A program made the translations under genes and the position numbers. Below are positions 57,701 to 64,000 of a stretch of 64,000 nucleotides of DNA, piece after piece. Under the pieces are notes generated by a model, which did not search any database, had not been told where the DNA came from, and saw nothing but the letters and a program-made list of their open reading frames with translations. Within the stretch, counting starts at the first letter, position 1; every line of letters starts with the position of its first letter. Location of the stretch: assembly GCF_037975245.1 (NCBI RefSeq), contig NC_092564.1, positions 8,589,984 through 8,653,983 on the forward strand, written 5' to 3'. This DNA is from Apostichopus japonicus. Taxonomy: Eukaryota; Echinodermata; Holothuroidea; Aspidochirotida; Stichopodidae.

Positions 57701-59189
57701 GTTTCATCAGCACTATTTATACACAATTTGCACATTCAGAGTGGATAGCCACCACCACCAAATACTAAGTACTATTTCTGTTGTTTTAAAGTGTTTGTCA
57801 CTTATACCAGCAGGTATAGGCTTGCTTTGGTCTCCAAATAGAAAGAACTAACTCCCACTTGGAGGTCAAAATTCTCATAAAATATAAGTTTTCATACTTA
57901 AGAGCAACTTTTCAACATATGACGGGGGATAAGTAGACCCTTGAAACCATGTGCCTGCCCTTAAATCTGCCTAGGTCTACAAGTAGCAAGTTTACACACC
58001 AAAACTCGATGAAATGTTGGCAGTAACGAAACAACAAATCAATGTAGGGACAGACACACAACAATGAATAAACAGAATGGCTGGTATATAAGACAGCAAG
58101 CATAATATTCAATATCAAGTGGCAAAGCTGTGTATGAGATTCTCAATATTTCCATTAAACAAACTTTTTGCATTCTTCGCAAACAACCAAAGTTTACCGC
58201 TTCAGATAGCCTTCATATCAAGAAAAGTTCTTTTGGGAGTTTCGATTTTGTAATCTTCTAGCCATTTAAAAAGCTGAAAGTAATTACATCTTGTCTTACT
58301 CCTGTAAACTAACTGTGCACCCTTTTAAGGTTCCTTTACAAACCACACACACACTTAACACTGCATGGAAGACACAACAGTAATAGTACTAGGGAATTTA
58401 AATGCAGATGTATTTATGAAATCATCAGTTACCTAGAAATTTACCCTTCGTAATTAAGATGACTCTTGGTTCCTTGATGGCAGAACTCAATCTGCCTATG
58501 CTGGTTCCATAGACATGATATATATATATTTATTTTTTACATTTTGCTTTGTCGTTAATGGACAGTTTCCAGGCAGTGGTATCCCTTATAGAATTAATTA
58601 ACTAATTAACCAATGGCTCTAACAGTCATCACATAGTATGTCGTCAGAGAGTTTTTCCTCAAGCCATGGTGATAACCTTCTCTTACTCATCCCTCTTCCC
58701 TTAAGTCAAACCCTCCCAAGTGACTCTGCTTGGTCCTAAAAACAGGCACACAAGGGTACACATTACAAACTTATGAAGCTAAGAAACAAAAAGGTTGATG
58801 CAGAAGTGAAATAAGAAAATATGAATTTCATTCATTCAATTTTCAAGTATATCTGATTATTTCTTCTATAATCTGTTCATGCCCAAGTTTCATTGCACAT
58901 ACACGCTGTTGCAATAATAGCACCTATTGTGTTCACACTAAAAGCATTACCATGCCTAGAAAAAGCATTATCATTCTGCAACACTACATCAAAATGTTTC
59001 TCTCAATCTTAAACATTTTATGAATGAGCTATTCCTGAGAATGGTAATCTATTTTTACACCAGATACAATGAGTTCCACTATATTTTTAACTATTTTTAT
59101 TTTTTCCTTTTTCAATTTTGCATTCCAATAGACCTCTTGTGGCATTGTTTCTCAACTGCCGATGAATAAATTATAGCATAGAGGGCGCC
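54767..59189. other. Intergenic/GPD1 3' flank: nothing coding recognised
   Basis: AT-rich. Contains the family-B fragment at 55283, a run of 15 or more G near 56647 and scattered simple repeats. The GPD1 3' UTR must begin at 59189 and extend leftwards, but several TTTATT (minus AATAAA) sites make its end ambiguous. Confidence 0.6.
55283..55380. mobile_element. Fragment related to TTAA MITE family B
   Basis: CCAAAATATGCTAGAAATTC and TGGTCAC match the interior of the copy at 11842, but inverted TTAA ends were not found. Confidence 0.45.
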
Positions 59190-62100
59190 TCACATGTGTT
59201 CTGGATGATTGTGCAAGCACGTAATGAACTCTGTCACTGGCTCGCCTTCAAAACAGATTTTGTGTATTGCTGTGAACAACGGATATCTGAAAAAGAGAAG
59301 TGAAAAGAAAGAAAAAAAAGTTATGAAAGTATATGTGGGTGGAATTCTGTCCCAGCTGCTAATGTAAAATTTAATTGTTCATGGAACCCTGCAGATATTT
59401 CCATTTTCTTTCTACCTTATTCGGTAATGGAAACTCTTTGAAGAGACCATGTGACCTTCACATTGATGTAAGCCAAAATATACTGTTGGGTGATTATTAT
59501 GTGAACAAATGCAAAAGGAGAAATTAATTTAAAATATTTTTTTAAACCTTTTTCTATGTATCTTAGCCTTGCTTCAAAGGTAAGTGTACTTATATTCAAA
59601 CAGCCTTGAAGGCAGTTATTTTAGTATATCTAAAGCAGCCACATGTGCATGAGGGCTTACTACTTGCACTTCATGTCAGGTGGCTATCCAATTCAAAGTT
59701 TTAGATTATTTGAATTTCTACTCAATTTTTCAAGGCCATTAGGCTGCATAGTGCAGTAACTATGATTGGAGAACCACCGAACCGTCATTTCTCCAAAACA
59801 ATAAGTGGTATGGAGATGTAGCCTGCACTGATTACACTTGAATTTTATAATCTGCATATTTCAAAAACATACTTTAATGGCAAAAGATCATTGATTAAAC
59901 TTTGATATAAAGATGCGGTACTAAAACTTGATGAAAGTCTGGTTTAGGAACCAAAGACTCAAGAAAATGTTTACAAGGGTAATTTTTGCGTTTGCTTTTG
60001 CTCACCTCGATTCAAGACCTTTCTCCTTTAACATTCTGTTGACTTCAGCTGCGGTCTGTGGTCCTTGCAATTTCTGGCCATTCAACATCTCCTTCTCTAG
60101 TTCCTCTAAAGACTGTTCACCAAAAGGAATGCAGAAAAAGCTTGGTTGTTGGAATAATTTGCATCCATTTCCGATGTACTGTTAAGTTAGTGTTGATTTG
60201 GGTTTGTATGTCCGTTGTACATACTAATATTGAAAAGGATTTTGCCGAACAGATATTTTTGGAGTAAATTTTTGACTGATCAATTAAAATTTGTTGGGTA
60301 AAATAATACTAAATACAACTTGATAAGCTATGGTTGTCTGAGTCACATGATGACGTGAATACCATGTCCAGGTGTTGTAAACTTTTTATTTGTTGTTGTA
60401 TGATTTGATGATGTTGTTGTTGTTGTTGTTGTATGTTGTTGTTGTTGATGTTGTTGTTGTTGATGTTGATGTTGTTGTTGATGTTGTTGTTGTATGATAT
60501 GATACTACGTGTCACAAAAAACTGTCACTTGATGTAAATCAATGTGTTGATGTGAAGTTTCTGTGCAGATTGTCAATCCTTTGTGTTGGTGCAAACTCAC
60601 TGCATAGTGATGTTCACTTACTATGTGTTCTTGCCAACTCACTGATATCACTCACAGTGTTGATGAAATCACTAACAATTGATGTAAACTCACTATGTGT
60701 GATGTAAACACACTATGTGTGATGCAAAAACACTAGGTATAGGTCTTAACTGTCTATCTGCAGATGTAAAGTCATGTGTTGATGTAAAACTCACTATGTG
60801 TTAGTGTAAAGTCACTATGTGTTAGTGTAAAATCACTATGTGAAGATGAAAAGACAAAATCTGTTTTGTAGCATGATGTTAAATCCAATCTCATGGGAAT
60901 TTATCAAACTATGTACTGAAAGAAGTTCAATGCATGTCAATACATCAAGTGTGAAGAAATTCTGTCATAAAGCTCCATCACTACGGGTAACCCTTATGAG
61001 AAGAAAAAAGTAGCTTTGAAGAGTAAAGTTACTTTGCTATCTTAGGTGATTAGTCTTATTATACAGCATAGTATCATCATGTTGTTATCTTTAGTCATAT
61101 CATAAACTTTTGAGTATTAAGTGATGCTGTTCATCAATGATGTAGTGATAGTAATACATAGGAGAATGTAGGTGTTTCTGGTCTTAACCTTTGACATCAT
61201 CAGACATAGGAGGTAAACTCTCGAGGGGTTCATAGTTTGACACAAAATGTCAAGATACTCTGTTTACTTCTAAGACCCGCAAACTTAAACAATGCCAAAA
61301 TGAACCTGGGTATCACCCTCCCCCTCCCCTGCACCTTTTCACCTAAACACGGCTACATGGGTGCTTTGGGTATGTCATGAAATATTGTTATAAGAACTAT
61401 GTCTGTCACAACATTGACAAGCAGCCCAGCCCACGGTATATACAATGTCTATTTCTTGCACCTTTTTGGTAAGCACAAATGCTTCTGCGACTTTACGGTT
61501 TCTTCCACCGTAGCAAGTTGTGATGAGATCTGCGACGCCGCAACTCTCTAAGAATGTGGAGACCTCGACGTTATTGTAGAAAGACTTGGCAAATGCAATC
61601 ATTTCCATGAGTCCAAGGCGGATTACAGCTGCTTTGGTGTTATCTCCTAGCTTGAGACCGTCCACAAATCCTGCACCGACAGCAACAATATTCTGATAAT
61701 GACGAGTGAAAAAAAAAAAGATTAAATAATCAACAGTTTTTAGCAACTACTAACAATAGCTCAAACGAAACTTAGTAGTATTGTAAGAAAGGAATATCAT
61801 GTCATTGGATAGCTTTTCAATGTAAGTATTTTACCCTCTCTGTGTCACCTACATAAACTCTCATACACAATAAGGACCTTACGTATGTCTCAGTCCCTGC
61901 CTATTCATCATAGGTACAAACCCCAAAGTAATGTGAGTTGAGAGTCCATTTAAATGATTATTAGTAAGATTAGCTTACCTTGAGAGCCCCACACAGTTCT
62001 ACAGTGTGTTCATTTAAATGATTATTAGTAAGATTAGCTAACCTTGAGAGCCCCACACAGTTCTACAGTGTGTTCATCAGCTACTACCACTACTCTGAAT

Positions 62101-63634
62101 GTCTCCACCTCAAACAGTTTCTTCAACAAAGCACCCCGTTCTTCGTCACTGCACCCTAAAAGAAAGAAAATTATTATTGATGGCTGATTAACTTGAAACA
62201 CAACCATAAAGAATTTCCTCCTCTTGTATTCACCTTGAAAATATGAAGAAAGAAAAAAAAGGGTAATGTGGCACTAGGACATCCCATATCGAACTTTTAT
62301 ACCACGATATCTCCCGAACAGAGCAAGACTTTCTCAGTGTTTGGATGATTTTATAACACTCTGACTATGGAAAGTAAAGACGGAGGGTCATGTTTCCTTC
62401 TCCTTTTTGTCTTCATAGAAAGGTTCTCGATCCAGCTGGACCTAGGCCCTATAACTGTACCAGTTGATATTCAACTTCAAGAATCTGTCGTTTTCTATCT
62501 TCTAACACAAGAATCAAGGTCTGAGTAGCTCCATCAATACTGCTATATTCAGCATTTAAACCCAAGGATGACATGATGTTAATGAGTGCATGATTTGTGA
62601 ATTTGATTAGATTCTCAGCCATTTGTCACCCAGGCAACAGTATAAATTACAGAGAAATATCGAAAAGGAAAATTTCAAAATTTTTGACATATAGCATGAC
62701 TAACTACATTGCTGTGGGATTTTAGTATTCAAGTAATATCAACAAATTGATCAAAATCAACTTGAAGAAAACTGCCTAAAAATATTGCAATCTGCTGGCA
62801 TTTTGCCTATTAAATCAATCAATAGAACTTTGAATTACAGTTTACAAAGCCGTGGTAAATCTCACAATGTTATAGGAATAGCCTACACATGTTTTCTCAC
62901 AATATGAAACACCTGCCATGGTACTGATAAAATTCAGAGCATAGTTCAATAATATCTTCCCATTACATTCAGCAATTTTGTTAGTCTGAATTTTACTGTT
63001 CTGATATTTGTTTATCACAAAATGCAGTCCTGAAGTACATATCAAAAGGTGTTTGTGCTACAAAAAAGCACTTTTTTTTTGGTAGCAGTTTTCTCATGTT
63101 TTCCCTCTGTGATATCTTATAATTTTCTACCAGTTCTGTGGCTGAGTAGATAAAGGCGGTGGCATTTGAAGACATGAGGCTTAGCAATCAGGAGGTTCTG
63201 GGGTTTGTTACCCGGCCGGGTCATAGTAAGTTGGGTTTTTCATCGAAGAGCAATTTTTGGTTTTCCATCTGAAATGACTTTCTATATTTGAAAAGATTCC
63301 AAATTTGAGTTTAAAATGTTGAATTGGAAGCCACCCGACGTGTAAGTTGTAATCTATAAACCCTTGCAGGTTTCTCCCACATTTGTGGTCGCTTTTAGAG
63401 TCCTAAAAATAACTGCTGATTATTATTAATACTACTAAATTATAAATTACTCTGTAGACTTGATAATAGTCGAGACCCATATTTAGCCTTACCGATGGTC
63501 GTTTCACAGTAGTTACCAGCTGCGACCTCTTTGGCGATATTGGCTCCCATCAGGGCGTAAACTCTCATATCATTAAGGTTTTCTGAGATCATCTGAGATA
63601 TTAATTCCAGCCCATTATCTTTGATGTGAACTCC
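59190..63634 (-). CDS. GPD1: Glycerol-3-phosphate dehydrogenase [NAD+], cytosolic, C-terminal five exons
   Basis: Reduces dihydroxyacetone phosphate with NADH to glycerol 3-phosphate; cytosolic arm of the glycerophosphate shuttle and lipid backbone supply. Exons in gene order: 63634-63493, 62155-62043, 61692-61462, 60112-60006 and 59286-59190; 690 nt, 229 residues plus TGA (human total 349), so about 120 N-terminal residues (the NAD-binding GxGxxG part) lie beyond the right edge. Motifs: [12 protein letters not shown] and [14 protein letters not shown] with the catalytic Lys, then [67 protein letters not shown]; and the C-terminal HNHPEHM. All active-site residues visible in this half are kept. 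The 113-nt exon has a duplicated 3' end. Confidence 0.97.
60385..60500. repeat. GTT/GAT trinucleotide microsatellite
   Basis: Imperfect (GTT)n with interspersed GAT, in the last GPD1 intron but one. On the minus strand it reads as poly-Asn/Gln frames without other coding signs. Confidence 0.95.
60541..60845. repeat. Degenerate GATGTAAACTCACTATGTGT repeat
   Basis: About 12 irregular units of 18-25 bp sharing TGATGTAAA and TCACTATGTGT. No coding. Confidence 0.75.
61947..62074 (-). repeat. 64-bp tandem duplication over a GPD1 exon/donor junction
   Basis: 61947-62010 and 62011-62074 are identical except for one base. On the minus strand each copy carries the last 32 nt of the exon (..CTGTGTGGGGCTCTCAAG) plus the donor and about 30 nt of intron. 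The copy attached to the full exon has donor gttagc; the orphan copy has the better gtaagc. Using the distal donor would add 64 nt and read Lys-Val-Ser-stop. Confidence 0.95.
62156..63135. other. GPD1 intron, nothing recognised apart from the following SINE
   Basis: AT-rich non-coding sequence. No TIR element or tandem array detected. Confidence 0.6.
63136..63432 (+). mobile_element. tRNA-derived SINE with (ATT)n tail, copy 3
   Basis: It has the fullest head of the three copies: GTGGCTGAGTAGATAAAGGC, close to the tRNA-Ser/Leu GTGGCCGAGTGGTTAAGGC, then GGGTTTGTTACCCGGCC. It is antisense to GPD1, in the intron between the first two exons present. Confidence 0.9.
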
Positions 63635-63902
63635 CTAAAAGAATATAACAGAAAAGAATTATAACATGAAGGAGGTTCCTTTTCTCGAGTTGGAGTTAGC
63701 TTTACATTTAGTTTTAAGTTCTTTCAGGCTGGATTCTACAGGTTGTAGCAAGTGAATCTATTTGCAAAATATTTAGACTGTTACTTGCAACAATTCTGCA
63801 TTTGTAATACAAAACATACTTCAGATTAGAGTTTTACTGTCACAAAGTTTTGTGAAAGAAAAACTGTGTTTTTGTCCCTTCTGTAACTGTTACTTGTCAT
63901 TT

Positions 63903-63943
63903 AGCCTTTGAAGAAGATCCTGCTAGGATCGAAACGTCAGGCC
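63903..63943 (+). other. Hammerhead-ribozyme-like motif, degenerate
   Basis: GCCTTTGAAGA is followed by a 6-bp stem GATCCT-GCT-AGGATC, then GAAACGTCAGGC. The layout resembles the minimal hammerhead motifs reported in Penelope-like retroelements (CTGANGA - stem II - GAAAC - GTC). The conserved C of the CTGANGA box is T here, so activity is doubtful. The window ends soon after, so the host element cannot be judged. Confidence 0.35.
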
Positions 63944-64000
63944 AACTTACTTTTACACATTCTCCTACACAGGCTCTCTAGTGGGTAAGCAGTATGCTAA

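Noticed and set aside
59928-60267. Plus-strand frames over the GPD1 exon at 60006-60112
   Set aside because: Antisense shadows of a real minus-strand exon.

Overview
This is animal nuclear DNA: AT-rich, with short coding exons bounded by GT-AG junctions, long introns, tRNA-derived SINEs, many hAT-like and TTAA-flanked miniature elements, and intronic minisatellites. The gene types and repeat style suggest an invertebrate deuterostome, most likely an echinoderm. Nothing in the window fixes the species. Three protein-coding genes were reconstructed exon by exon, with every splice phase agreeing. Layout: (1) 66-43098, + strand: the 3' part of a large alpha-2-macroglobulin/complement (thioester protein) gene. 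It has 34 exons and about 1,891 residues, and its 5' exons lie left of the window. The domain order is macroglobulin domains, an RxxR/bait-like linker before the PETWLW motif, a CUB half interrupted by a farnesoic-acid-methyltransferase-like (FAMeT) domain, a thioester domain with GCGEQN, the second CUB half, a receptor-binding-like MG8 domain, a Kazal domain, and a long Glu/Ser-rich tail. This order matches CPAMD8 rather than C3: no anaphylatoxin or C345C domain is seen. (2) 45969-48903, - strand: complete coding sequence of NAXE, the NAD(P)HX epimerase, 282 residues in four exons, convergent with gene 1. (3) 59190-63634, - strand: the last five exons (229 residues) of cytosolic NAD-dependent glycerol-3-phosphate dehydrogenase, GPD1; its 5' exons lie right of the window. 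NAXE and GPD1 both concern NAD(H) chemistry, but nothing here shows co-regulation. The thioester gene is a secreted immunity/protease-binding type and is functionally separate. Introns and intergenic DNA carry most of the unusual material. There are minisatellites with periods of about 30, 20, 64, 15 and 58 bp. A 137-bp tandem repeat triplicates the 3' splice site of the thioester exon. A 64-bp duplication copies the 5' splice site of a GPD1 exon. A 2,055-bp inverted-terminal element is studded with the 14-mer GTCACGCGAGTCAC. Several hAT-like insertions have recognisable target duplications, one carrying nested elements, and a perfect 47-bp palindrome lies inside it. Two families of TTAA-flanked MITEs are present, plus at least three tRNA-derived SINE families. 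No tRNA or rRNA gene, CRISPR array or intact transposase was seen.
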